Positions 31,496-42,379 are shown, counted from the stretch's first letter. The stretch is DNA of 64,000 nucleotides from Symsagittifera roscoffensis (GCF_963678635.1 NC_087069.1:32513710-32577709); one strand, 5' to 3'. Notes: generated by a model not told the origin, from the sequence alone. Translations and numbers: made by a program.

Positions 31496-31822
31496 ATGCC
31501 ATCTTACCTCGAAACAGTTAAAATCCCTTTCGGCGGTTTAGAGCTGATAAACATTCCTGTGGAGGAAATCCACGTTATATATAAGGCTGGGCCCGATCCT
31601 GAGGTATTACTGGTGAAGGAGCTCTGGGTCAAGCCACGCCAGTGGGCCAAGGGGAAACCCCTTCCCCGGACTTACCTCCCTGGGTCGCCCGAGTGGGAAC
31701 TCCTCTCTGAGCAACTCAGGGACGTGGTCGCCCTCGGGGGTTGGATTGCCTACAGGGCTTCTGACCTGCTGGTGCTGATGGACAGCCCAGCCGCTTCTAT
31801 TTATTCATACCTCTTCCAATAA
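31496..31822 (+). CDS. GC-rich ORF next to right TIR, 108 aa, unrecognised
   Basis: The ATG directly follows TTTTAG, a splice-acceptor-like sequence, and the stop TAA is inside CAATAAAG, a poly(A) signal. The body is clearly richer in G and C than all surrounding DNA, with third-position G/C codons. Features: FGGLELINIPVEEIHV, DPEVLLVKELWVKPRQWAKG, SPEWELLSEQLRDVVALGG. No motif I can name. The codon use suggests recent capture from elsewhere, or it may be a 3' exon of a longer gene. Confidence 0.45.
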   Translation: MPSYLETVKIPFGGLELINIPVEEIHVIYKAGPDPEVLLVKELWVKPRQWAKGKPLPRTYLPGSPEWELLSEQLRDVVALGGWIAYRASDLLVLMDSPAASIYSYLFQ

Positions 31823-32212
31823 AGAAGAGGTTTTTTTTCTTTTTTACCAAATTTTATTTTTTTAGTCCCCTTCCTCAACATCCCCCTTTCTTTATTATTT
31901 GTTTATTATTATTATTAATATTACCACCAATCTTTCGACGAGCTCAACTTTCGGGTAAGTCATTCTTATTTTGTTCAAATAGATCATTCATTTTGCCCAA
32001 ATAGAGGTGGCGGCCGCCGCACTTGACCAATTTTTCTTTCTTCGAGATTGAGCAATAAAACATGCAATTTTGAAGGAAATCGTTCACCGCAGCCAACAGT
32101 TAAGCTACGCTGCCAAAATATTGGCTTTCCTATATACCATATAGTTTGGTTGCGTATAATAGGTATATAACGTCATTTTACATGTAAACAAGCCAATACC
32201 CCCAAACTTTAG

Positions 32213-32426
32213 AAGGGAAAACATGCACCAACCAAAACTTAATTCCATTCCCATTTCCATAAAGTGGCTGGAAAATTACCAATTTTAACCCCCCTTAAAA
32301 CATGCGTGCCCGAAAAAGTAGGGGCTTTAACCCCTTTGGGGGTTAAAAGTGGTAAGTACAACGGCACATCGAAAAAAAGGGGGGTTTAAAAGTGGTCATT
32401 TTCCTAGCCACTTTTACTATACTACT
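32213..32426 (-). repeat. Polinton right terminal inverted repeat
   Basis: Inverse of 15526-15742 and 10341-10553. It ends TATACTACT|CAGGAC. A few substitutions distinguish it from the left copies. Confidence 0.92.
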
Positions 32427-32432
32427 CAGGAC
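32427..32432. other. Polinton target-site duplication, right
   Basis: CAGGAC directly follows the TIR end ACTACT. Confidence 0.88.
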
Positions 32433-33517
32433 TGAATGAATGACCTTCAAGCTGCTTTTTTCTCTAGATTTAGACGAGTTTCAAATAACATGCGTATCTT
32501 CTACTGAACTTTTCATCCATTTTATCAACACGTGGTACAATTCGAGCTTTTCGAGTTCTATGCTGTAAGTGGTTACGCGTCTTACCCGTTTTAAGGATGT
32601 TAAGATTAGCGCTATATTACTTTAGAAGGAAAAGCGTCTTTAACTCAAGGGAAGGAGGCTGGTGAAGCAATTTGTACCTCTCAATTAGTATCTAGTCATT
32701 AGCCTTACGCTTAGAAATGAAGTTTGACGACGATCAGAACGAGAATAATTTTTCCTCCATGTAGTCAGTTGGGTTGCGTCTAGAGTATAGGATCGCACAA
32801 ATAATCTTGCCCACTTCGCAACTTGCCGTTTGGTTTTACTGCAATGTCTACTTGTTGAGTTTTTGATGACTTCGTTCCAAATTACAAGGTCGTTACGGTG
32901 AGAAAAGTAGCGATGAAGGTAGTACTAAACTGTTTCCTGAGAATTAGCGTTTAAGTTCAAATTTAATCCTGGTTTCGTACGGTAAACATATTTGATGCGC
33001 TTCTGCGACGGAGCGGGAAGTTTGCGAAGCGCGTGATCTAACGAACTATCTCCTAGTACTGAGTACCGAACCCCAAGAGACCTGATACCACAATGCGACT
33101 GCTGGAAAATAAATAGGTCTGTTGAACTCCAACAACACACAATTTTTTGACAATTTACCAATTTTTTCACAAATTTTTTGGTGAAATTTGATCAGCGGGT
33201 TCAAGTCAGAAACCAATCCAAAAAAAACTATGTCAAGTACCTGTTGTCTATATCCAGTTCTTACTGATTTTTGGCTCAACCTAACGATTCAAAAACTTTC
33301 AGCATAACTGTTTTGAAAAAACTGCCACGTACTGGCGTGCGACGATAATTTGAACATATAAGACAGCATATATAATTTTATAGCTCAAATGGATTGTCTT
33401 ATAAACAGTTGTGTCTTACACTGTTTGGAAGAATTTTTTAGGGCAACGGATCCTGCAGAACTTCGGTCACTGACAGGACGTCTGTATAAAACTGATGGCC
33501 TCAATGCTCCCCCTCTG
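32433..33517 (-). mobile_element. BEL/Pao leader displaced by the Polinton
   Basis: By position this is the 5' continuation of the BEL/Pao element at 4555-10340. On the minus strand 33090-33073 reads TGGTATCAGGTCTCTTGG, resembling BEL/Pao primer-binding sites (TGGTxxCAG). A long LTR would then extend to higher coordinates, where a TIR element has inserted at 33518. No intact frame. LTR ends could not be placed. Confidence 0.4.
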
Positions 33518-34347
33518 CCCGGGTTGACCTCCATGGACTAAAAATGCTAATCATACAATTCCATAAACTAAGTCTATGAAAAAATACTAGTCATACAAAT
33601 TTCATACATTTTGCTAAAATGGTTTCGTCAAATTTTTGAATAACTTTTCTCTTGTTTTGGCATAAAATTCGGTGTATCGTACTAAATAAAACTAAAATTG
33701 TCAAAAAAATGCTAGTCATACAATTTCAAAATTTTTTTCAACGTATTTTGGAAATTGCCCCGAAAAATTTTTTTGTGTTTTTTTCAACCGCAATTTGATT
33801 TTCGGACTTTGTGCATGCAAAATTTAATTTTTTGGGTGGATAACGTAGTCCTGGATGTACTAATATTGGATTTTTTCCTTTTTTCTTCATAACTTCTTTC
33901 AAAAACGCTTACAGCTTCTCTTTCTTTTGTATGACATGTTTTTATATGCCTTGATCAATGTCTGGTAATTAAAAAATTCTATTTTTAGAAATAATCATCT
34001 TTGAAAAACTTTGTCAACATTTAAAAATCCGTTACTTTCATTATACTATTTGTGTGAGACAGTATTAACACATTTCAGGCTGTTTCCAATGCATTTTTAT
34101 TGCTCGGCGGCCAAACCTTTGGATACTACGTTTGAGTAATTGAGATATACATCATTTGTATTCGGTTACGAACACAACCAAAAAAATTTGTGAAATTAAA
34201 ATGTAAAAAGCTCAATATTTTTGGTTTCTGGAGAAATGCTAGTCATACAGTTCCCATATATGAAAAAATCATAAACCTTTCATGCAATTTTCTGTACATA
34301 TGGAATTGTATGGAAAGTGTATGATTAGCATTTTTGGTCAACCCGGG
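33518..34347. mobile_element. non-autonomous TIR element, ~830 bp
   Basis: The left end CCCGGGTTGACC and right end GGTCAACCCGGG are inverse. A further inner pair (AAAAATGCTAATCATACA at left; TGTATGATTAGCATTTTT at right) follows. The motif ATGCTAGTCATAC recurs inside at 33584, 33709 and 34237. No reading frame of note. Target duplication is not clear. Confidence 0.7.
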
Positions 34348-34550
34348 TGAGCAGAAACTCGTCTGTTGCAGCAATCGGATTACAATACTCTTCTAATACT
34401 TCATAGGTGTCAACTTCGGTGACGAAACACATCCCTCGTAAGAATACTCAAAACTCAAGAAAGATATTAATTGGGAACAGTGCTCAAGAAAGGTATCAAT
34501 AGGAATAGTAATGGTTCGTGAAGATTAGTTTCAACTTAAAAACCAATTGA

Positions 34551-34690
34551 TGAGTTTTGTGAAGATGAGTTTCGTATCTTTGATCTCTTGTTGAGTTTTG
34601 TGAAGATGAGTTTTGGATCTTCGTTTCCTTGTCGAGTTCGAGAAGATGAGTTTCGTATCTTTTGTTCCTTATTGAGTTTCCTAGCTGCCA
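34551..34690. repeat. ~41-bp tandem repeat, three units
   Basis: GAAGATGAGTTTCGTATCTT-like units start near 34561, 34602 and 34642 with point differences. Confidence 0.65.
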
Positions 34691-35723
34691 AATTTAGCGC
34701 TGAAAAAGGGGGCAACAAATGACGTTTTGGGGTTACATACCAAAAACGTGCCTTGTGGGGCGCTAAAATGTGCGCCTTATCTCCGCTTATCAAAAGAGAT
34801 ATGAAGTTTCAACTGTTTGAAGTAATGAGAAAATTTATGTGCAAAAACTCTCGGACAATCCATAATTCACTATTATTTCGGTTAAACATAAAATCATAAC
34901 ACGAACAATTTGCCCTGAAGACGTTATAAATCGGCGCAAGCTAGCAACAAGAACCGGTGAAAATGTCCTTCAGACGAAATGCTATTTTTGATGGTCAGCC
35001 TTAATGATGGCTGAACTGAATTAGAACAAAAAAAAACAACTTAAATAGCGGTCAAATAAGATGAGAACCCATTTTTCAGTCTGTTAAAACATAGGCCCCA
35101 TGGTGGAATCGAACGTATGCTGGAATGGCCCTAACAGTTTAGGTACATAAACATAGGTCGCTCGGCCATTATTTCTTGTGTGCAGTTAGTTTTAGGCAAA
35201 TTATCTTTCAGTCTTCATTTAGTTCAATTTAAATTACGCTTTGAGCGTGAACATCCGACTTTCGGAGTAAGTGGCGGGATGTTTGTGCTCGGGTGGTTTT
35301 TTTTCTTCAGAAAAGTTTTGACTTCTTAACTAGCCGTTTCTGATGGATTTTTCACATACCATTGGAAGGGCATTGTTGCCCTCAGCTAAAATTTAAAAAG
35401 ATATCTTACCTGTGATCATTTTTCGTGAAATTATGATGTTCTAAAAATTGCCAATTTGATCAACTCGGGTCAAATAACGCGCGATATATTTAGTGCTAGT
35501 AGCGCGTAAGCGACATTTAATCCAGCTTAGAATTCGTTCCAACTTGAATTGAGGCGAGCTACTTGGTGTATTTACTCAGCTATATATGCGACATATATCA
35601 CTTTAGAACTTAAATAGCCTGTGTGGAGGTGATTTCCAAATGATGTTTTTTTTAAATGTCACCCATTTTCTAAAAGCGAACACAATTCCTTATACCTTAA
35701 CATGCAGTCGAAACAAAAATTGT
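34691..35723. other. no recognisable feature
   Basis: Intergenic DNA. I see no gene, RNA or repeat with support. Confidence 0.35.
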
Positions 35724-35864
35724 GTTATTCCAAAAAATTAAGCAGTGATTTTATAAGTCATTCCGTATATGTAAACGTTCTAAGATATTCAGTTTTTGCC
35801 ATATAATCTCTGGAAATACTGCTGGAATGACTTATAAAATCACTGCTTAATTTTTTGGAATAAC
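35724..35864. mobile_element. hairpin element with 41-bp perfect inverted repeats
   Basis: Arms 35724-35764 and 35824-35864 are exact inverse copies (GTTATTCCAAAAAATTAAGC inward), separated by 59 bp. This is the form of a small MITE or a structured transcript. Confidence 0.7.
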
Positions 35865-36205
35865 AAAGATTGTTTTATTTAAATTTTGTTAAGAATGCAA
35901 TACATGATAACACGCAGTATAATGTTATGTACAATGATATTAAATTCAAGTCGCCAATTAGCCAATCATTTTAAATTTCATTTGCAGTTGAATTATCTGG
36001 TTTGATTCAAAGAAGAAAAAGTTTTTCTAATTAAAAAGTGGCTTGTTGACGTGCTCTTTTCACGGTTAATTTAAATAATTTATTTTTCAGATGCAAAGAA
36101 GTATAGGGGTAAATATGTAATTTTTTTTGTGAATATTCGATAATTATTTGTTGTTCAAATGAGGTAAAGCGTCAGAAAAGTTTTTATCGATTGGGTCCTA
36201 ACACT
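35865..36205. other. 3' flank of the lipase-GTPase gene
   Basis: AT-rich, no gene. It should contain the poly(A) site of the minus-strand gene; no single convincing AATAAA was chosen. Confidence 0.3.
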
Positions 36206-39205
36206 TCAATTGCTGCTGTACAGTCTCAGCATCCGCCTTCGACTCTCAATTTCTACTTTGATGTCTTTCATGCTGCTTAGTTTGAAACGACTAAACTCGT
36301 TGGTTTCGTGTATCCAGTCAGTGAAAAAAATATCATTTTTCTGGATCCTAATTGACAGGTTTGTCCGCTTATAATACTCATTGATTTTCTCTGTGATCTG
36401 GTATTTGAAGTACTCTGCTGGATCTTCCACGGCTCCCAGTTCTTCTTCAAGGCTATTCACTTTGTATCCGCATTGATTGAAACAGATCATTATTTGGGAT
36501 CCTTCTGTGCACATTGTGCTTTCGTATACGTCTGCGATTTCTTTACTATGAGTTTCATCTACATCTCCTAGAAACGGGAGGATTAGCACTATGATGTTAT
36601 TCATGACGCTACATTCATAAAAGCTTCTGGCGTATTCGTTTAGGCTTGTGCTTCCCGGAAAATCGGCTATGATAAGCGAATGGCGCTCGAATTTTTCCAG
36701 GATGATTTTATCGGTATGCACTCTTAATCCAACAGGGTTATTCAAACCCCAGGCTTTGTTCATGAATAAAGTCTTCCCACTGTTTTGTGGACCAACTAGA
36801 GCAATGACACATTGCGAACAGATCATGTCCCGAATTCGGTGGGTCTGTCGAATAAGCTTAATTTTACGCTGCAGTTGTTTCCTTGAAGGTTCTGAAATGC
36901 TCGCTTCGAAAGCCTCCAATGGCTCTTCTCTTTCAGCCAATGAGAGAAGTGCTTTCTCCATGCTATAAATAGAAGTACTATCCCGAAGAAATTGTAATTG
37001 TTTCTTCTCCGTACCTGTTAGCTGCTGACTCGAGGATATGAACAATAAGGCATCGACTGTATATTGGAGTGATAGAAAATAGTCGTTTTCTGTAATTCGT
37101 TCTCTTCCGTCGGCTCTTTTCCCGACCTCGTAAGCAATAACAGATCCCCAACCCACTGAAGAAATGCATGCAATTTCAGTTCTGTTTGGATCAAAGTGTT
37201 TGGAGAGCTGATAGGCAAAAAGTGATCCTGCTACAAACCCAATTGCAGCACTTCCTCCAACTGCAACCTTTCGTTTGCCACTCAATTTGGGAAGCAGTGT
37301 TATCGGTTTATAGAGCATTTTCTCAATTTTTTGATAAAGTTCGTCAATATTAGATTGATCATCCTCAGAATTGGAAAAGTGAGCCTTCCACTTTACAAGA
37401 TCGTTAGAGGACAAATTTTTGCTGGCCAATTTATACACAATTATGTACAACTCTTGTCGTTCCACGGGCGTCTTGTCTATTTTGGCGAAAGTGAGTGCCC
37501 GCTGAATAGAAGCCTTCAGCACTAAACTAAGCTCGTCTTTTTTTCCGAGTTCCCAAACAGCAGATATTTCTTTGTTTTCTATGTTTGACAGATCCGTGCA
37601 CAAGTAATCGCAGTCCCCAAAATACGTTGACAACGATATCGAGAAACCGACATTTGTCAAACTGAAATGAGACTCATTTGCTGGTTGCTTGATGACAACC
37701 TTGTCTTCTATTGAAGACAACTTTGTTGTGGTTACTTTTGAGGAATTATCCCCAAATGTAAGTCCAAGTTTGAAAACACTCTTGTCTAGACAAACTTCTG
37801 CAATATTTGCACCAAAAATGAACAGCTCAGAGCTAACATGTTGGTCCTTTTTATTTCGATTTATAGTGAGTTTTGCACAATTCACTATTGGGTCTAAACT
37901 AGTGATTCTACAACAATCGTCGTACCCCTCGGACACATATTTATCTTTGTCGAAATTTCTCGAAAAAATTAAGTCGCGCATATAGCTTTTGATACAATGG
38001 GTTTGCCATTGGCTTTGTGATACTAGCTCAGGAAAGGTTAAAAACCTTTTTTTTGGATCAAGACACTTCGTGATAGTTTTTTCATTTTCAGTTAGCATCA
38101 AAAAATTTCCAATTGGTGTAAATTTTTCCAAGATCTCACTTTCGTTTGCTGACAGAACATCCCACGCACCAGTAATACTGTTTTGGAGACTCTGGACCAA
38201 TTTATTGTTGGCATGAACACCATTAATTAGTGATCCCAAGCATGCAAGAACCGCGCCTAATTTATTTTTGATATCGGAGTCTAAGCTGGCATGAAGAAAG
38301 TCTGAAAATTTAGATAAATTTAATAAACGAGGAACTGGATCATCTCGGTGCACATAATGATCCATATTAACGTCAATTTTTTGATATTTAATAAATTCCG
38401 CCAATTCGTTGTCACCAAATAGCGGTGAGCCAAATGTCAAATTTCGAAGACTTGTGAAACGCAAATTACTCTCAGGTTTGTTTTTTTCGAGAGCTACTTC
38501 AATGTATACTATTGACGAGACTGCCCCACCCATCGAATGACCACAAAACACCAATGTTTTGTCCTTGACCAAATCACTATTGATAACTTTTGCCAAAGGA
38601 AAAACTTCTGCTCTTTCGAGGAAACCAGCATGGAATCTACCAATAGGAGGATTCCTGTCAATTTGTACAAGCTTGATTTCTAAGTCTTTCAAAAGGTCTC
38701 CCCAGTTTGAAGTTCCTCTGAACGATATGTAGACCGATGAATCATCAGCACTTTCTGCTATCAGAAAAGAGCATTCAGTATGTTGGCTTTTCACGTAAGA
38801 CTTCAAACTATGACTGTTTCTTTCATTATTCAGATATTGAAGAGGGTCATTCTCGTAAACTGCTTCAGAAACAATCAGACTATTTTGCAGAATATCGTTT
38901 GGAAGGACATCTGGTTGAACAGATTTTTCAATTTCAGGCCAATTGGTTTCTCTTTTCGAAGAGGGAAGGCTTTCTCCGATTGGAAGTCTGTGTGTAAATG
39001 TAGGATATTGAAAAAAGTAACTTTCAAGTTCTGCACAGCTAAGGACACTGGAAGAGTCATAATCAGAGATAGATGGAAGTTCATCATCAGAGATAGATGA
39101 AAGTTCATCATCAGAAAAATCCGCAGATTGATTAGCAGAGGAGTCATTGTTGCTGTTGGTGTCATCTAGACCAGGGGTATGTGTGAACTCTGCGTCGTTA
39201 TTCAT
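36206..39205 (-). CDS. class-3 lipase fused to P-loop GTPase, single exon, 999 aa
   Basis: First ATG is at 39205 (MNNDAEF; context AACAATGA). Residues ~1-90 are disordered and acidic with repeated DDELSSIS. Residues ~110-330 are an alpha/beta hydrolase of the fungal lipase class 3: YISFRGTSNWGD (~162), FHAGFLERA, nucleophile elbow GHSMGG (Ser224), LTFGSP, Asp in RDDPVPRLL (~288) and His305 in DFLHAS, so the full triad is present. Residues ~650-690 hold two hydrophobic segments (GGSAAIGFVAGSLFAYQL, CISSVGWGSVIAYEVG). Residues ~795-960 form a GTPase domain: P-loop GPQNSGKT (~804), DFPG (~848, G3), and NQCG (~909) where G4 would be N/TKxD. It may be membrane-associated, joining lipid hydrolysis to a nucleotide switch. 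It is outside any recognised transposon and intact over 3 kb. Confidence 0.85.
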   Translation of the reverse strand: MNNDAEFTHTPGLDDTNSNNDSSANQSADFSDDELSSISDDELPSISDYDSSSVLSCAELESYFFQYPTFTHRLPIGESLPSSKRETNWPEIEKSVQPDVLPNDILQNSLIVSEAVYENDPLQYLNNERNSHSLKSYVKSQHTECSFLIAESADDSSVYISFRGTSNWGDLLKDLEIKLVQIDRNPPIGRFHAGFLERAEVFPLAKVINSDLVKDKTLVFCGHSMGGAVSSIVYIEVALEKNKPESNLRFTSLRNLTFGSPLFGDNELAEFIKYQKIDVNMDHYVHRDDPVPRLLNLSKFSDFLHASLDSDIKNKLGAVLACLGSLINGVHANNKLVQSLQNSITGAWDVLSANESEILEKFTPIGNFLMLTENEKTITKCLDPKKRFLTFPELVSQSQWQTHCIKSYMRDLIFSRNFDKDKYVSEGYDDCCRITSLDPIVNCAKLTINRNKKDQHVSSELFIFGANIAEVCLDKSVFKLGLTFGDNSSKVTTTKLSSIEDKVVIKQPANESHFSLTNVGFSISLSTYFGDCDYLCTDLSNIENKEISAVWELGKKDELSLVLKASIQRALTFAKIDKTPVERQELYIIVYKLASKNLSSNDLVKWKAHFSNSEDDQSNIDELYQKIEKMLYKPITLLPKLSGKRKVAVGGSAAIGFVAGSLFAYQLSKHFDPNRTEIACISSVGWGSVIAYEVGKRADGRERITENDYFLSLQYTVDALLFISSSQQLTGTEKKQLQFLRDSTSIYSMEKALLSLAEREEPLEAFEASISEPSRKQLQRKIKLIRQTHRIRDMICSQCVIALVGPQNSGKTLFMNKAWGLNNPVGLRVHTDKIILEKFERHSLIIADFPGSTSLNEYARSFYECSVMNNIIVLILPFLGDVDETHSKEIADVYESTMCTEGSQIMICFNQCGYKVNSLEEELGAVEDPAEYFKYQITEKINEYYKRTNLSIRIQKNDIFFTDWIHETNEFSRFKLSSMKDIKVEIESRRRMLRLYSSN

Positions 39206-39983
39206 TGTTAAATCTGAACGAACTTGTATTGAACTAACTATTCGCAATGTTCAGTATAGAAGGCAATTGAGATTACATTTTTTAGTGACAACTTCTGACG
39301 TTTGCACGGGCATGACAAGAAAACCAAGGATTGTCTAACGCAAACGCATCATAAAACGTGTTCTTATTTCTTCAGATATACAGGAATTTATTTTACAAAC
39401 ATATGCTACGAGAAGGAAATGAATTTATGTATGCTTGTGTAAAACGGCCACCGCAAAAAAGGAACATCTAGTACCGTTGTTTTTATATTTCAAATGGCTA
39501 TAAAAAGCATTTTGGTTGCTCAGCAACCAAACTAGAAAAATATGAAACGCTGAAATTCCAAAAAAAGAAATATACTCTAACTTTTACCAGCTGCCGGTGA
39601 TGATGTAAGGGGCCCTTCTATATAATCACATCGGGACCGTGGTCTCTGCGCATTTCACCAGGACCAAATCCAACTTTAATAATGAAGTTCAGTTACAGAT
39701 CAACCGAGTACATCTTTTTTTGCTTGTTTTTATTTCTTCTGAATTTTAATTTTTGTTAGATTCATGAATTTTAAGATTTATAAGGTTTTTTTTAATCAGA
39801 TAAAAATGTAAATGTCAAAATAAAGCATCTATAGCGGTGCAGTTTAAAAAATACTACTGGGACAAGTTGCGGTTCTTGATCATCTCTTCTGCAATTGTTA
39901 ATTACTATCACACTCGTTAATTTGTTTTTGATATTGATTTATGTATGTTTTAATATGTTAAAAAAGTATACCCCTAAAACGCT
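39206..39983. other. upstream region of the lipase-GTPase gene
   Basis: No gene seen. The promoter must lie here for the minus-strand gene, but no TATA or initiator is clear enough to mark. Confidence 0.3.
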
Positions 39984-40692
39984 TAACTAAACTAAACTAA
40001 ACTAAACTAAACTAAACTAAACTAAACTAAACTAAACTAAACTAAACTAAACTAAACTATACTAAACTTAACTAAACTAAACTAAACTAAACTAAACTAA
40101 ACTAAACTAAAGTAAACTAAACTAAACTAAACTAAACTAAACTAAACTAAACTAAACTAAACTAAACTAAATTAAACTAAACTAAACTAAACTAAACAAA
40201 ATAAACTAAACTAAACTTAACTTAACTAAACTAAACTAAACTATACTAAACTTAACTAAACTAAACTAAACTAAACTAAACTAAACTAAACTAAACTAAA
40301 CTAAACTAAACTAAACTAAAGTAAACTAAACTAAACTAAACTAAACTAAACTAAACTAAATTGAACTAAAATAAACTAAACTAAACTAAACTAAACTTAA
40401 GTAAACTAAACTAAATTAAACTAAATTAAACTAAACTAAACTGAACTAAACTAAACTAAACTGAACTAAACTAAACAAAACTAACTAAACTAAACTGAAC
40501 TGAACTAAATTAAACTAAATTAAACTAAACTAAACTAAACTAAACTAAACTAAACTAAACTAAACTAAACTAAACTAAACTAAACTAAACTAAACTAAAC
40601 TAAACCAAACTAAACTAAACTAAATTAAACTAAACTAAACTAACCAAAAATGCTCAACTAAACTAAACAACTGTAGCTAAACTAAACTAAAC
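39984..40692. repeat. (CTAAA)n pentanucleotide array, ~700 bp
   Basis: Nearly continuous CTAAA units with scattered substitutions (CTTAA, ATTAA, CTGAA). On the minus strand this is TTTAG. Confidence 0.97.
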
Positions 40693-42379
40693 ATTTTGTC
40701 ATTACTTTTTTACAAATTGTTGAAGCAATAAAAAAAACTACTTTTCCAAATATAGCTTGAATTTATGATTTTGGAAGTTATCAGTGGTGCATGTTAAAAC
40801 AAGCGGCGTTTCTCCAGCATACCATCCTCTCACAAAATTACGATAAGAAAAAAAAATTTTCATTACCGCAGTTTACATTAACACAAGTCATAAAACTCAT
40901 GTTCATTTGCTTACGCTCGCACGTTTTAGTAATGTGCATGAAAAACTTTTTCAAATCTGTTCATTTGAAGCTTGAGACATAATTAAAAAGGGAACTGAAA
41001 AGTTAACAAAACCAAAACAAGCTAACAGGGGCGGGAGCTAGGATTTTCTCGAAGGGGGCGGATTTTTAAACAAAAATCAAATTTTTGTCGAGTTTTTTAG
41101 GTCGACCAAATTGATTTTCCGAGCTCTCCCAAAGCATTAAAAAGACCCTGTTTTGGTCTAATTTTCTGCGGCGCAGGCGAAATTTTGAAAAAAAACAGGC
41201 CATAAAAGGCGTTTTTAGGCATTTTTTGGAAAATTTTGACCAAAAAATTGCGTTTTTTCCGCGCGCGCTCCCCGCTCAAATTTACTGTATATTGGCGCCA
41301 AAGGCGCCTTTACAAAAAGTTTTAAGGTCCGTAACTAAAATGGATTTTTCAAAATAGTACAAAAAGGGGACCCTTTGGTTCGAAAGGGGGTGGAATCCAT
41401 GAAAGAGAGGGGCGTCCCCCCACCCCCCAAAATCCGCTTCTGCAAGCTGAGACTATTTCAAACGCCCGGCTGGCTTTTTTCTGGTTGCAGTTATTTTTTT
41501 TTGCAATTAACAAGGGTATTGCGAACGGGTACGACATTTTTTTTCTCGTAAAAAACTTAGTTAATATTAGAAATGGTATATTAAAGCTCAGTTCAAAATA
41601 AATTCAAATTTTTTTGAGTCTCCGGCACACTCAAATTGGAGGCAAGGATTACGCCTGGGACGGGGCACGGTCGTGGATTCAACTCTGCCAAAAAATTTTT
41701 TTTTCAAACTGTAGATGTTGCGTTCCAGAAAAAAATGCCGGCTTGTTATTTGTCTGCTTATGATTTGTCGGCTTATTTGCCACATCGTGGAAATGTTTTG
41801 TTTTCATGTACGCAAGTAATATTGTAGTTGTTTTTAGTATTTTGATTTTTTTCTGCTGTTAGTAGTTTTACTAGCTTTGTCTGCGTACACTTTTTTGTGT
41901 TTTTTCAGCTTATTGGCCCCAATAAGTTTTTTTTACAATAGCGTATTGGCCCCAATTATTTTGGCTTACATTTTATCCGCTTACAGACCAAATATTGAGT
42001 CGTTTCAAGGGATACATACTTTTTAGCACCCCTTTAGGTTGCACAAAATGCTTAAACATATAATGGAAATTTTTTCCGCTTGATAGGTTTCAGCCTAAGT
42101 TATTTCGGCCTAATAGCCTCTTTTTGCGTCTTTCAACGAGCACATGTATGTTTGTTAACGGTGAGGGGGGCTTAATAACTTTTATTAGTCTGCAATTTTT
42201 ATGACTTTTTCGTTTTTGTTTTTTATTTTTCTCTTTTTTCGGTTTAATATGTTTTGGCCTATATTATGTTGGCTTATTGGCCTCATTTGATTTTTGTCGA
42301 GAAAATAAAGTTGGGTGTTTGTCTTTGAGGGTGAGGGGGTCTTATTAGTTTTTATAATTCTTGATCTTATGTCTTGAAT
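40693..42379. other. intergenic DNA with a G/C-rich block
   Basis: No gene supported. 41030-41480 is richer in G and C, with GGCGCCAAAGGCGCC (palindrome, near 41294-41308) and poly-C/G runs. It could be a piece of a decayed repeat. Confidence 0.3.

Larger units (their letters stand above)
15526..32426. mobile_element. complete Polinton/Maverick element (~16.9 kb)
   Basis: The element is bounded by ~215-bp inverted repeats starting AG and by a perfect 6-bp direct repeat CAGGAC, as known for Polintons. Inside are the family's diagnostic genes: protein-primed DNA polymerase B, rve integrase, FtsK/A32-like packaging ATPase, adenovirus-type cysteine protease and major capsid protein. Small accessory genes include a one-pass membrane protein and a short Cys-rich protein that I recognise from other animal Polintons. 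Size is within the 15-20 kb norm. Most structural genes are on the minus strand; three short ones are on plus. A 200-base run of N lies in the integrase region. Polymerase copy 2, ATPase and membrane protein are intact; capsid and protease frames are shifted. It inserted in the 5' part of a BEL/Pao element. Confidence 0.93.

Noticed and set aside
36648-39100. Plus-strand frames opposite the lipase-GTPase gene
   Set aside because: Short antisense frames with no family resemblance.
39984-40692. Telomere or CRISPR-like array
   Set aside because: Pure pentamer without spacers and surrounded by ordinary sequence.
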